Below the pieces are notes generated by a model, which was not told the DNA's origin, searched no databases, and worked only from the letters and a program-made list of their open reading frames with translations. Shown here one piece after another: positions 1-8,030 of a stretch of DNA of 64,000 nt. The stretch is from Methanobacterium sp. UBA294 (GTDB lineage: Archaea > Methanobacteriota > Methanobacteria > Methanobacteriales > Methanobacteriaceae), in the NCBI GenBank assembly GCA_002494495.1, contig DACB01000007.1, positions 94,501-158,500 of the forward strand, written 5' to 3'. Made by a program: the position numbers and the translations under genes. Each line of letters starts with the position of its first letter. Position 1 is the first letter of the stretch.

Positions 1-1
1 T

Positions 2-313
2 GTATTACAGGAAAGGGTTAGGGTAAAAACCCGAATGAAAGAAACCAGTGATCCACATGAAAAACACGTACTAGATGTGCAGCAGGAAGCCCTTAAAAGG
101 GTAGCTAACACCATGTACGGGGTTTATGGATTTATAAGGTTCAGATGGTACTGTCTAGAATGTGCAGATTCAATCACCGCATGGGGAAGGGAATTCATTA
201 AAAACACCATGAAAGAATCGGAAGAATTAGGTTTTAAACCCATATATGCGGATACTGATGGATTCTACGCTACATATTTAGGATCATCTGATGAAGATAG
301 GGAATACTCATGA
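2..313 (+). CDS. polB: DNA polymerase PolB large subunit, C-terminal end (5' partial)
   Basis: Only the end of this family B DNA polymerase gene is in the window; the frame is open from base 2, so the start lies upstream. I see polymerase motif B (QEALKRVANTMYGVYGF) and motif C with the catalytic aspartates (YADTDGFYA). The protein stops about 18 residues after motif C, where a one-piece archaeal PolB would continue through the thumb domain. In Methanobacteriales PolB is known to be encoded by two separate genes, so this is most likely the natural end of the large subunit. The stop codon overlaps the ATG of the next gene by 4 bp. A random truncation cannot be excluded without the small-subunit gene, which is not in the window. 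Confidence 0.85.
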   Translation, partial: VLQERVRVKTRMKETSDPHEKHVLDVQQEALKRVANTMYGVYGFIRFRWYCLECADSITAWGREFIKNTMKESEELGFKPIYADTDGFYATYLGSSDEDREYS

Positions 314-813
314 AAAAAGGAATTAAAATCGTCAAGTGCAATCCTTATGACAGGACACAATTTTCTGAGTTGGAAGATGCTTATTCCAAACTATTCAATG
401 ATAATGACAACTTAAGTTTCCTCTCTTTAAGTAACCTCCCCTTTGACTCCAACACCATTACTTCCTTCTTAAAGAATTCATATGCAGAAGAAGTGGAATA
501 TTACAAAGCAATTTCATCCGATAACAAGATAATTGGCATATCCTCCTTTGAAAGTGATTTAGTCAAAGGTTTTCAGTTAATAGGCATTGTGGTAGATACC
601 GATTACAGGCATGAAGGTATTGGAAGGGCTTTGATAAATAAGGGAATAGAAGTTGCCCTAGAAAAAGGTTTTAAAGCCATTGATATATCTGTTTTCGCAG
701 ATAATAAGCCCATGTTGATATTGCTTCTTAAATTGGATTTTAAAATCGTTAAAATAGATTATCATGCCCGTTTTGATGGTGAGGATTTGATTTATTTGAA
801 GAAATATCTTTAA
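310..813 (+). CDS. GNAT family N-acetyltransferase
   Basis: A 167-residue protein of the GNAT acetyl-CoA-dependent acyltransferase fold. The acetyl-CoA binding segment is visible near residues 96-112 (VVDTDYRHEGIGRALINKG, matching the R/Q-x-x-G-x-G/A pattern). It is followed by helix and strand pieces typical of the C-terminal half (ISVFADNKPMLILLLKLDF). The ATG overlaps the polB stop as ATGA, so it is probably translationally coupled. The acceptor substrate cannot be read from sequence. Family assignment is firm; specific function is unknown. Confidence 0.8.
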   Translation: MKKGIKIVKCNPYDRTQFSELEDAYSKLFNDNDNLSFLSLSNLPFDSNTITSFLKNSYAEEVEYYKAISSDNKIIGISSFESDLVKGFQLIGIVVDTDYRHEGIGRALINKGIEVALEKGFKAIDISVFADNKPMLILLLKLDFKIVKIDYHARFDGEDLIYLKKYL

Positions 814-819
814 CTATTG

Positions 820-1521
820 ATGAGGAGTTTGTCACTTAATAAGATTTTAGAAGAGTTTATGGGATCAAATGGGATTGATTTCTTCGGGGTTGCTGATTTA
901 TCTTCTACAAAGGATTTTATAGAATCAATGGGAGGAGAATTAGTATCTAAATATCCTAAATCTATCTCAATAGGAATCAGGTTACTAAATTCAATTGTGG
1001 ATGAGCTACCTAGAAGACATGAAGAATCCGTGTCTGTTAGTTACCGGCGTCTCTATGATGAAACAAACCAGTGTTTGAACATTTTAACTGGTGAATTACA
1101 GAGTTTATTGCAGGAAAAAGGTCACGAAGCATTTAAAGTACCAGCATCTGAACGTCATGATGATGTAAATATAGCAGCTATTTTTTCACACAAATTAGCA
1201 GCACACCAGTCCGGTTTAGGATGGATCGGGAAAAGCTGCTTACTTATCAACCCAGAAGCTGGACCTAGAATACGTTGGGGTACTGTCCTGACAGACGCAC
1301 CTGTAGAAGTAACGGGTGAACCATTAGAAGTGCAATGTGGAGATTGTACTGATTGTGTTAATATATGCCCTGTAGACGCCTTTACAGGTAAGGATTTCCA
1401 TGAAGATGAACCCCGAGAAGTCCGATATGATGCCCAGAAGTGTCAAGAGTACCTTGGACATGGTGATGAGTGGAATGTCTGCGGATTATGCGTTTATATC
1501 TGTCCGTATGGAAGGGAATAG
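820..1521 (+). CDS. QueG-like double-cluster 4Fe-4S protein
   Basis: A 233-residue cytosolic iron-sulfur protein related to the C-terminal part of epoxyqueuosine reductase. Near its end it carries two cysteine clusters, CGDCTDCVNICP and, after a spacer, CGLCVYICP, fitting two 4Fe-4S centres. It is shorter than bacterial QueG and matches the shorter relatives common in methanogens, where tRNA queuosine synthesis is not the expected role. An in-frame TTG lies 3 bp before the chosen ATG at 820. The gene follows the acetyltransferase by 6 bp and may be co-transcribed. The redox partner and substrate are unknown. Confidence 0.75.
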   Translation: MRSLSLNKILEEFMGSNGIDFFGVADLSSTKDFIESMGGELVSKYPKSISIGIRLLNSIVDELPRRHEESVSVSYRRLYDETNQCLNILTGELQSLLQEKGHEAFKVPASERHDDVNIAAIFSHKLAAHQSGLGWIGKSCLLINPEAGPRIRWGTVLTDAPVEVTGEPLEVQCGDCTDCVNICPVDAFTGKDFHEDEPREVRYDAQKCQEYLGHGDEWNVCGLCVYICPYGRE

Positions 1522-1581
1522 AAAAGAATATTTTTTAATGCATCTGAATATTTTATTCATTCATTATTTAGGTGGAACTGT

Positions 1582-2202
1582 ATGGCACCTGATAAAAAGA
1601 TATTAAAAAATAGTATAAAAGAAGGCGTAGTAGTATGTGGAAGCTTTTATGACGACAATAACCGTAATTTATGTAAAGTAATTATTGATGGAAAATTACC
1701 CTACTGCTAAGTGCAATCCTGCCATAATGGAAGAAATAAGGGATTGGAATGGAACCAAAGTGACAACATTCCTATATTCCAAAAAATATGGAAAATTATT
1801 AATCCTCATTTGTGTTGATTTGATAAATATTTATTCCATACATAAACGCATACAAACCGATTTTGTTATTAATCCTCGGTGGGTTGATAGTGATCATGGA
1901 TTTCATGTAAAAGCAAATATCATTATGATGACATCAATGGCTCAAGAAGCTCCACTTTCATACTTCATACAAATGCTAATAAGACAGAATGGGGAGAAAG
2001 AAATGGGGAAATGGAACAGTGATAATTGGTTATGAACAAATACATCGGATTCAAAAACACATAGGTTGGGGTATGAGGCCTGGAAAGGGGTCAAATATAA
2101 TCTTTATGAAGCAAAAAATGAAGTTATGCTGATTCTGATCTTAAAATTGGTCCTGGAACTGATAGAAGAACAAAGTTCCATAATTGGTATGAACATGAGT
2201 AA
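1582..2202 (+). pseudogene. Carbon-nitrogen hydrolase (nitrilase superfamily) remnant with several frameshifts
   Basis: Stitching three frames together gives a recognisable nitrilase-like protein. The order is EGVVVCGSFYDDNNRN, then a frame change near 1680 to NYPTAKCNPAIMEE and GKLLILICVDL (the Cys nucleophile region of the family) and TDFVINPRW. It then shifts near 2020 to VIIGYEQIHRIQKH, near 2100 to YEAKNEVMLI, and near 2130 to SDLKIGPGTDRRTKFHNWYE, ending at TAA 2200-2202. The N-terminal part expected before GVVVCGS is missing. Four shifts plus an N-terminal loss mean it cannot make a working enzyme. Family assignment rests on motif order and is moderately sure; the original substrate is unknown. 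Confidence 0.72.
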
Positions 2203-2252
2203 GGATTAGAAAGCATTAGATGGGGCCAAATTTATGGAATAAAAAAAACTAG

Positions 2253-2762
2253 TTAGTATTTTTCAAAGACTGTAACCTGGTCAATATTCTTCCTTGGCCT
2301 GGGGCCAGGATTTTCATTGGCATACCCCAGTGTAAACATAGCGGGGACTCTCATTTTTTCTGGAATATTTAATATTTCCTTAACTTCATCTTCCTTGTAG
2401 GCACCTAGCCAGCAGGTTCCCAACCCGAGTTCTGTGGCCTCTAAGATCATGAAGGAAACTGCGATGGATAAATCTATAGTGTATGCGGGCTGGCCACATG
2501 GCATTACTCTTTCTGACTCTGTTGAAATTGCCACTATAGTGACTGGTGCTTCACCCAGGAATTTTTGGCCATTAGCAGCATCAACTAAATTTTCTCTTGT
2601 TTCGTTATCCTTCACCACCAAGAATTTCCATTCCTGCCTGTTGGCGGCTGATGGTGCAATTCTAGCTGAATTTAATATTTTATCCAGTTTATATTCTTCA
2701 ACTGGAGTGTCTTTATATCTTCTGATGCTTCTTCTCTTACTGATTGCCTCAAAAACATCCAT
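2253..2762 (-). CDS. Nitroreductase family protein
   Basis: A 169-residue flavin-dependent oxidoreductase. The N-terminus shows the FMN-binding signature of the family (AISKRRSIRRYKDTPVEE), followed by ARIAPSAANRQEWKF. The C-terminal half has GLGTCWLGAY, the usual second FMN-contacting region. Length is typical of the short nitroreductases. The ATG is preceded by a GGGGG-type ribosome site. The gene lies 84 bp downstream of a 30-codon Cys-rich ORF on the same strand, and both are divergent from an HxlR regulator. That pattern recalls bacterial nitroreductase genes controlled by redox-sensing HxlR proteins. The physiological substrate is unknown. Confidence 0.9.
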   Translation of the reverse strand: MDVFEAISKRRSIRRYKDTPVEEYKLDKILNSARIAPSAANRQEWKFLVVKDNETRENLVDAANGQKFLGEAPVTIVAISTESERVMPCGQPAYTIDLSIAVSFMILEATELGLGTCWLGAYKEDEVKEILNIPEKMRVPAMFTLGYANENPGPRPRKNIDQVTVFEKY

Positions 2763-2846
2763 TAAAAAACCCCCAATGTTTAATATGCTCCAAAATTAGA
2801 AAAATTAAAAATAAAAAAAAATAATTTAAAAATTAATCTGAACAAC

Positions 2847-2939
2847 TTACTCTGCGTCAATCATTTCGCCGTAAACAACTTCTATTTCACAGCCTTTAGG
2901 ACCGCAGCAGAAGTGCTGTAAATCTAACTGAATCATCAT
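2847..2939 (-). CDS. Cys-rich 30-residue microprotein
   Basis: A 30-codon ORF that I found by reading the minus strand. It starts ATG-ATG and is preceded by a very good ribosome site (GAGGTGA, 6 nt upstream). The peptide contains the compact motif CCGPKGC in the middle and is acidic at the C-terminus. I do not recognise a family. Three cysteines in seven residues suggest metal binding or thiol chemistry. It sits just upstream of the nitroreductase and is divergent from the HxlR regulator gene, so the three may form one redox-responsive unit. Support for translation is the ribosome site and the gap it fills. Confidence 0.6.
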   Translation of the reverse strand: MMIQLDLQHFCCGPKGCEIEVVYGEMIDAE

Positions 2940-3029
2940 GCTTTTCACCTCTGAATTGTGGTATGCTATAAGAAGTTTGAACCTCTTTAAAGTATATCAT
3001 AAAGAAGTTACTAATTCTATTTAAATCCC

Positions 3030-3067
3030 GTATAGACAAAAAGGTTATATACTATACAAATGTATAG
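3030..3067. promoter_or_regulatory. Palindromic operator candidate in the HxlR / nitroreductase divergent promoter
   Basis: A perfect 6-bp inverted repeat, CTATAC-AAAT-GTATAG, spans 3052-3067. A further GTATAG half-site lies at 3030-3035. A TATA-like element (TTATATACT, about 3044-3052) directly abuts the palindrome, so a bound regulator would sit on or just after the TATA box of the HxlR gene starting at 3105. HxlR-family proteins commonly bind such short AT-rich dyads. Binding itself is inferred. Confidence 0.6.
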
Positions 3068-3104
3068 CAACTACCACTTAATACAGCGAACAAGTTGTGG
3101 TTAA

Positions 3105-3419
3105 ATGGATGCTAAAAAGGATTATTGTTATGCTGTGGAAGCTGCACTTGATGAATTAGGCGGGAAATGGAAGCCGTTAATTTTATATGTGCTTATAGAC
3201 GGTAAACTCCGTTTTAATAAGATAGATAAACTTTTACCCTCCATCACCCAGCGTATGCTTACCAAACAGCTTCGGGAATTGGAAAAAGACAATTTAATTC
3301 ACAGAAAAGTCTACGCAGAGGTACCTCCCAAGGTTGAATACTCCTTAACTGAAAAGGGCCACTCAGTAATACCTGTTCTGGAGGCTATCTGTGACTGGGG
3401 AGAAAAATACTGTCTATAA
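3105..3419 (+). CDS. HxlR family winged-helix transcriptional regulator
   Basis: A 104-residue DNA-binding protein with the HxlR signature GGKWKPLILYVL near residue 20. The recognition region is LPSITQRMLTKQLRELEKDNLIHR, followed by the wing (VPPKVEYSLTEKG). An N-terminal Cys at residue 8 and another close to the C-terminus could act as a thiol switch, as reported for the nitroreductase-controlling HxlR protein HypR of Bacillus; that parallel is inference. The gene is divergent from the Cys-peptide/nitroreductase pair. The palindrome just upstream suggests autoregulation together with control of its neighbours. Confidence 0.9.
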   Translation: MDAKKDYCYAVEAALDELGGKWKPLILYVLIDGKLRFNKIDKLLPSITQRMLTKQLRELEKDNLIHRKVYAEVPPKVEYSLTEKGHSVIPVLEAICDWGEKYCL

Positions 3420-3467
3420 GAAGAAATAATGCCTTTAGAGACAAAAAAATTGTCTAAAAATAGTAAA

Positions 3468-4229
3468 TTAAGAGGTATTCTGCTTTGCAATCTTAGCAGC
3501 GAATACTCCTGCACCGAACCCATTATCAATATTTACAACTGCAATACCTGGAGCACAGGATTGAAGCATGGCATATAAGGCTGTAAACCCCCCTTTACCC
3601 ACACCATATCCAACAGATGTAGGTACTCCAATAACTGGTATGTCTACCAATCCAGCCACTACAGATGGTAAGGCACCTTCCATTCCTGCCACAACTACAA
3701 GTGCCTTCACATTTTCTTCAATCATCTCATATATATGTGAAAATAAGCGGTGTATGCCCGCTACACCCACGTCGTATACAGTCAAAGCCTCGCAACCCAT
3801 CTCCTCTGCAGTTAATTTTGCTTCCTCAGCAACTGGGATATCGGATGTTCCTGCAGTTATTATTCCCACTTTAACTTTCTTTTCTATTTCATGATCGCTG
3901 ATGAGCAGTATCCTAGCTCGGTGATGATATTCTTTCTTAAAACCATAGGGTAAATTTAGCTCGTCTTTTATTGCATCGTATTTATCCTGGCTAAGTTTGG
4001 TAACCATCACCCTTCTCTGACCTATTAACCCGGTTATTATCTTTATCAGATCACCATTTTCCTTACCTTCTGCAAATATAACTTCGGGAATTCCAGTTCT
4101 CACATCCCGATGTGTATCTAACTTGGCAAAATCTTCAATTTCCCTGATATGTAGTGATTTAAGCTTTTTTTCCGCTTCTTCTAGGGAAATCTTTCCATCC
4201 TCTAATTTCTGAAGAATTTCTTTCATCAT
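3468..4229 (-). CDS. larB: Pyridinium-3,5-biscarboxylate mononucleotide synthase LarB
   Basis: LarB carboxylates nicotinate adenine dinucleotide in the first step of nickel-pincer nucleotide synthesis. The protein has the N-terminal helical segment (ILQKLEDGKISLEEAEKKL), the DTHRDVRTGIPEVIFAEGK motif, and a C-terminal PurE-like core with SVGYGVGKGG and LQSCAPGIAVVNIDNGFGAG. The Cys in the last motif is the conserved one of the family. Several start codons are close together (GTG 4232, ATG 4229, ATG 4226). No larC or larE is visible here. The gene is divergent from hypF, another nickel-related maturation gene. Confidence 0.9.
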   Translation of the reverse strand: MMKEILQKLEDGKISLEEAEKKLKSLHIREIEDFAKLDTHRDVRTGIPEVIFAEGKENGDLIKIITGLIGQRRVMVTKLSQDKYDAIKDELNLPYGFKKEYHHRARILLISDHEIEKKVKVGIITAGTSDIPVAEEAKLTAEEMGCEALTVYDVGVAGIHRLFSHIYEMIEENVKALVVVAGMEGALPSVVAGLVDIPVIGVPTSVGYGVGKGGFTALYAMLQSCAPGIAVVNIDNGFGAGVFAAKIAKQNTS

Positions 4230-4400
4230 CACATCTCATATGCTTAATCTATAATATTATGATATCACCGAATTATTAAATTTATATAGTACAGTTGTTA
4301 AAAAAGAATTGAATGTATTTTTAAATATTTCTCTACTATTCAAATATCATAGAGTAATTATTCAAACATCATATTAATCAGTTGAATGTGAGGTGCGATA

Positions 4401-6713
4401 TTGGAAAAAGCCAGATTATTAGTACAGGGAATAGTCCAGGGCGTGGGTTTTAGACCCACAGTATTTCGAACCGCTAAGGAACTGGAACTCAATGGGTACG
4501 TTAGGAATCTGGGTAATATCGTGGAAATAGTCCTTGAAGGAAGTAAATCTGAAATAATACAATTTAGTGATATTTTAAAAGCAAAAAGCCCTCCTATATC
4601 CAAGATTACATCATTAAAAATAGAATGGCTGGGTGCCGATGATGATGAGGAATTTAGTGACTTTGAAATACTGGAAAGTTCCTCAAATTTCTCTGGTTCA
4701 TCAGTGATACCCCCTGATATGGCTACCTGTGACAATTGTCTGGAAGAAATTAAAAACTTCCATGACAGGAGGTATGGATATCCATTCACTGCATGTACGG
4801 ACTGCGGACCCCGATTCACTGTGATAAATAGCGTCCCCTATGACCGAGAGAGAACATCCATGGATGAATTCCCCCTCTGCCCCAACTGTCTGGAGGAGTA
4901 CAAGGACCCGGAAAATCGTCGTTACCATGCAGAAGCAACATGCTGTCCTGTATGCGGACCTTCTGTCTTTTTATTCAAGGATAAAATTTTAAAAGTTAAG
5001 GACCCGATTATAGAGGCAGTTAAACTCATAGATGAGGGCAGTATTCTTGCAGTTAAGGGTATCGGTGGAACACACTTGGTAGCCCGGACCACAGCAGATG
5101 ATACAGTTAGAAAATTAAGAAAAAGATTGGGAAGATTTAACCAGCCCTTCGCATGCATGTCCCCTGATGTGGAAACCATAAAAACCTTTGCTAAAGTCTC
5201 ATCTAAAGAGAAAAAGGTATTAGAATCAAGAAACAGACCTATTGTGATTTTAAATAAGAATAAAGATTACTATTTATCCCCTTACGTGTCCCCAGTTCTA
5301 CATAACCTGGGTATAATGCTGCCTTATTCGGCTCTGCACCATATGCTCTTCAAATACTCTGATGAACCAGCCTACATCATGACTTCGGCCAATATGCCTG
5401 GTGAACCCATGCTCACCGAAAATCAAGAGATTAAGGAAAGGCTAAAAGGGGTCGCAGACTACTTCCTTCTACACGACCGGAATATAGTAAATCGTTGCGA
5501 TGATTCTGTGGTGAGATTCCGGGGGGATGATATGACCTTTATAAGGCGTTCCAGGGGTTATGCCCCTGAGCCTTATGATTTTGCCCGGCTTGAAAGTGAC
5601 ATAAAGGTATTGGCTCTGGGTCCGGAAATTGATGTCACATTTTCCATCCTAAAAGAGGGTAAATGTTACGTATCACAACATATAGGCAACACTACTAAGT
5701 ATGAAACTTTTAAATACCTACAAAAGGCAGTAAAGTATCTCATGGGAATAACCAGGACCAGTACAGTTGATGTGGTGGCCTGTGATTTACATCCCATGTT
5801 TTTTACCACCAAACTGGCCCAAGAACTAAGTGAAAAGTTTAATTGCGATATTTTACCGGTTCAGCACCACTACGCCCATGCAGCTTCCCTGGGAGTGGAA
5901 AATGATGTGGATGAACTAATCTGTATAGCCGCAGATGGTGTGGGCTATGGAGAAGATGGAACTGCCTGGGGTGGGGAAATCTTGCACTACAAAGGGGCTG
6001 AATATGAAAGAACCGCTAGTTTAATGCCACAGAAAATGGTTAGTGGAGATATAACCACCCGTTATCCTGCAAGAATGGTTATGAGCATGCTTTATGAACA
6101 CTTTGACTTGGATGATCTGGTGGATTTAATGAAAAAGAATTACCTATCCTACTTCAAACACGGTGAACAGGAAGTTAATCTGGTAGCTCAGCAACTTGAA
6201 AAGGGATTTAATCTCTCTGAAACTACTAGTACTGGGCGTGTGCTGGATGCAATCTCAACTTTACTCCACATATGTGGTGAACGGACATATGAGGGGGAAT
6301 GTGCCATGAAACTGGAATCAATGGCATATAATGGAAAGGATATCTTAGAATTACCCATAAAAATCAGTAAATTCCATGGTAGGGATGTTCTGGACACGTC
6401 ATCTATACTTCTTTCTGTCTTAGATAAGTTAAAGAATGGAAAAAAGGTGAATGATATTGCACTTGCTGCCCAAAAGGCAGTTTCCACTGGACTTGCAGAA
6501 TTGGCCATTAAAACCGCAGAAAATAATAGTGTTGAAGTTATTGGCGGTTCTGGTGGTGTTTTATATAACGAGGCCATCAGTCTGAACATCAAAAATAAAG
6601 TGGAATCTGCTGGTTACCGGTTTATCCAACATAAAAATAGTTGTGCCGGTGATGGATCGGTGTCCATGGGTCAGGCTGCTGTAGCTGCGCTGAAATTCGG
6701 TAAAAAGCATTAA
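4401..6713 (+). CDS. hypF: Carbamoyltransferase HypF, [NiFe]-hydrogenase maturation
   Basis: HypF makes the carbamoyl group that becomes the cyanide ligands of the [NiFe] active site. All domains are present in order. They are an acylphosphatase domain (GIVQGVGFRPTVFR, residues 9-22), paired Cx2C zinc fingers (CDNCLEE, CTDCGPRF, CPNCLEE, CCPVCGP), a YrdC-like domain from about 200, and a Kae1-like carbamoyltransferase half with HHYAHAAS. At 770 residues it is full length. The start is TTG with a good GAGGTG site 5 nt upstream. It would serve the Frh hydrogenase encoded about 10 kb away and other hydrogenases of the cell. Confidence 0.96.
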   Translation: MEKARLLVQGIVQGVGFRPTVFRTAKELELNGYVRNLGNIVEIVLEGSKSEIIQFSDILKAKSPPISKITSLKIEWLGADDDEEFSDFEILESSSNFSGSSVIPPDMATCDNCLEEIKNFHDRRYGYPFTACTDCGPRFTVINSVPYDRERTSMDEFPLCPNCLEEYKDPENRRYHAEATCCPVCGPSVFLFKDKILKVKDPIIEAVKLIDEGSILAVKGIGGTHLVARTTADDTVRKLRKRLGRFNQPFACMSPDVETIKTFAKVSSKEKKVLESRNRPIVILNKNKDYYLSPYVSPVLHNLGIMLPYSALHHMLFKYSDEPAYIMTSANMPGEPMLTENQEIKERLKGVADYFLLHDRNIVNRCDDSVVRFRGDDMTFIRRSRGYAPEPYDFARLESDIKVLALGPEIDVTFSILKEGKCYVSQHIGNTTKYETFKYLQKAVKYLMGITRTSTVDVVACDLHPMFFTTKLAQELSEKFNCDILPVQHHYAHAASLGVENDVDELICIAADGVGYGEDGTAWGGEILHYKGAEYERTASLMPQKMVSGDITTRYPARMVMSMLYEHFDLDDLVDLMKKNYLSYFKHGEQEVNLVAQQLEKGFNLSETTSTGRVLDAISTLLHICGERTYEGECAMKLESMAYNGKDILELPIKISKFHGRDVLDTSSILLSVLDKLKNGKKVNDIALAAQKAVSTGLAELAIKTAENNSVEVIGGSGGVLYNEAISLNIKNKVESAGYRFIQHKNSCAGDGSVSMGQAAVAALKFGKKH

Positions 6714-6734
6714 TTCACGGTTTAGAATAAAAAA

Positions 6735-7229
6735 TTATTCTTCAGTACTTCTATCAAGGGTTATAACCGGCAAATTTAAGGTTCGCTTCTTTAATGCCTT
6801 TTTTTTCTCATTTATTTGTTTTAAGAGGTTCTCTGCATGGGCCGTGGCATGATTATATTCATTTATGAGGCTTTCCAGTTCGTCCTCTACTTCTTCACCC
6901 ATTCTGTGTCTTTCTTCTAAGCTCTGAAGTTCCTGGAATTGATGACCTGGGACCTTAACCCTTATGATTCCCTGGCTTATAAATATCTGGAATTCAATCT
7001 CATGAGAGATCCCGTAGTATTTTCTGGGCCTTCCCCTCTCTATCTTTTTGAATGATGAATTTAATAATCCCACTTCTTCCATGGCACGTAAATGTTCGAT
7101 TATGGCCTTTTGTCCTACCTCTAACTCACGGGATATTTGACTTACAAATCTTGGCTCATCTCTTAAAAAATCAAGAATGTCTCTACGGGTTTTACATCCC
7201 ATAACATCAAGTATCTCTTCTAAATCCAT
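6735..7229 (-). CDS. ArsR-like winged-helix regulator, candidate heat-shock regulator
   Basis: A DNA-binding protein of about 164 residues. The N-terminal winged helix is visible (MGCKTRRDILDFLRDEP, then SQISRELEVGQKAIIEHLRAMEE and a basic wing GRPRKYY). After residue 100 a charged helix (LEERHRMGEEVEDELESL) probably makes the dimer coiled coil. Upstream codons ATG 7238 and GTG 7241 are possible starts; I prefer ATG 7229. The gene is divergent from grpE-dnaK, with a tandem repeat in the shared promoter, so a role in controlling the chaperone operon is a reasonable inference. No ligand-binding domain is evident. Confidence 0.8.
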   Translation of the reverse strand: MDLEEILDVMGCKTRRDILDFLRDEPRFVSQISRELEVGQKAIIEHLRAMEEVGLLNSSFKKIERGRPRKYYGISHEIEFQIFISQGIIRVKVPGHQFQELQSLEERHRMGEEVEDELESLINEYNHATAHAENLLKQINEKKKALKKRTLNLPVITLDRSTEE

Positions 7230-7311
7230 GTTCCACATCACTGTTAATTTTTATTATATTAAGTTCATCTTGTATGGTTATCTTTACTGTTAATATTAAT
7301 CTTGTTTCGAA

Positions 7312-7414
7312 AGGTTTATATAACTTTTAGTAATTATAATACTCTAGGTTTATATAACTTTTGGTAACTATAATCCTAGAATTTCACAATAAATTTCACA
7401 ATAATTATATAACC
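7312..7414. promoter_or_regulatory. Chaperone promoter region with tandem 34-bp repeat and TATA boxes
   Basis: Two near-identical 34-bp units lie head to tail (7312-7345 and 7346-7379). Each begins AGGTTTATATAAC and carries a TATA-like core followed by a GTAAYTATAA segment. A second short direct repeat, AATTTCACAATA, follows at about 7379-7403. The best placed TATA box for grpE is TTATATAA at 7405-7412, about 55 bp before its ATG. The duplicated block lies upstream of both the regulator gene and grpE, where an operator or activator site would be expected. Confidence 0.6.
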
Positions 7415-7466
7415 TCAAGTTATTAAATACAAAGTTAATGGATTCATCAAGAGAAAAGGTGAATAA

Positions 7467-8024
7467 ATGAAGGACGCATCAGATCTAAAGAAAATAAAAA
7501 AGGAAATTAAGGATTTAGAGTCCCAAATCAGTGAGAAAGATGAAACAATAAATGAGATGAATCAAGAGTTGGAAGAAAAAGAAAAAACTATCGCAGATCA
7601 GGAAGAAAAGATAGACGACTATTATTCTCAACTACAACGCATGCAGGCGGATTTTGAAAATTATAAAAAACGATCTGAAAAGGATCTAAGCAACTACATA
7701 AGATACGCCAACCAAAATTTGATTTTAAAAATTATTGACACATACGAAGATCTCAGAAGAGCTCTAAAATCCGAAAACCCAGAAAAACTTCAGGAAGGAG
7801 TGGAACTAATCTATAAAAAGTTAAAAGATACCCTGGAAGGAGAAGGACTCGAAGAGATACGTGCAGAAGGCGAGAAATTCGACCCCTATAAACACGAAGC
7901 ACTGATGGTGGAAGACCATCAAGATTTTGATGACGGAACAGTTATTGAAGAACTTGGAAAGGGCTATACCCTGGATTCTGAGGTAATTAAATATTCAAAA
8001 GTTAAAGTTTGCAAAAAAAGGTGA
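7467..8024 (+). CDS. grpE: GrpE nucleotide exchange factor
   Basis: GrpE releases ADP from DnaK. The protein (185 residues) begins with a long acidic coiled coil (about residues 1-65), then the family signature LQRMQADFENYKKRSEKD. A helical body and C-terminal beta domain follow (FDPYKHEALMVED, then GYTLDSEVIKYSKVKV). Length is normal. The ATG follows an AAAGGTGA ribosome site. It is followed by dnaK after 6 bp, so the two are one operon. Bacterial-type Hsp70 systems in archaea are thought to be acquired from bacteria, but composition here does not stand out. Confidence 0.96.
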   Translation: MKDASDLKKIKKEIKDLESQISEKDETINEMNQELEEKEKTIADQEEKIDDYYSQLQRMQADFENYKKRSEKDLSNYIRYANQNLILKIIDTYEDLRRALKSENPEKLQEGVELIYKKLKDTLEGEGLEEIRAEGEKFDPYKHEALMVEDHQDFDDGTVIEELGKGYTLDSEVIKYSKVKVCKKR

Positions 8025-8030
8025 TAAAAT

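Noticed and set aside
1400..1606. 68-codon open frame overlapping the QueG-like gene end
   Set aside because: It is an out-of-frame reading of the iron-sulfur protein with no ribosome site. The QueG-like frame has the Cys motifs.
4358..4819. Minus-strand open frame opposite the hypF start (153 codons)
   Set aside because: It is antisense to conserved acylphosphatase and zinc-finger codons and has no family resemblance.
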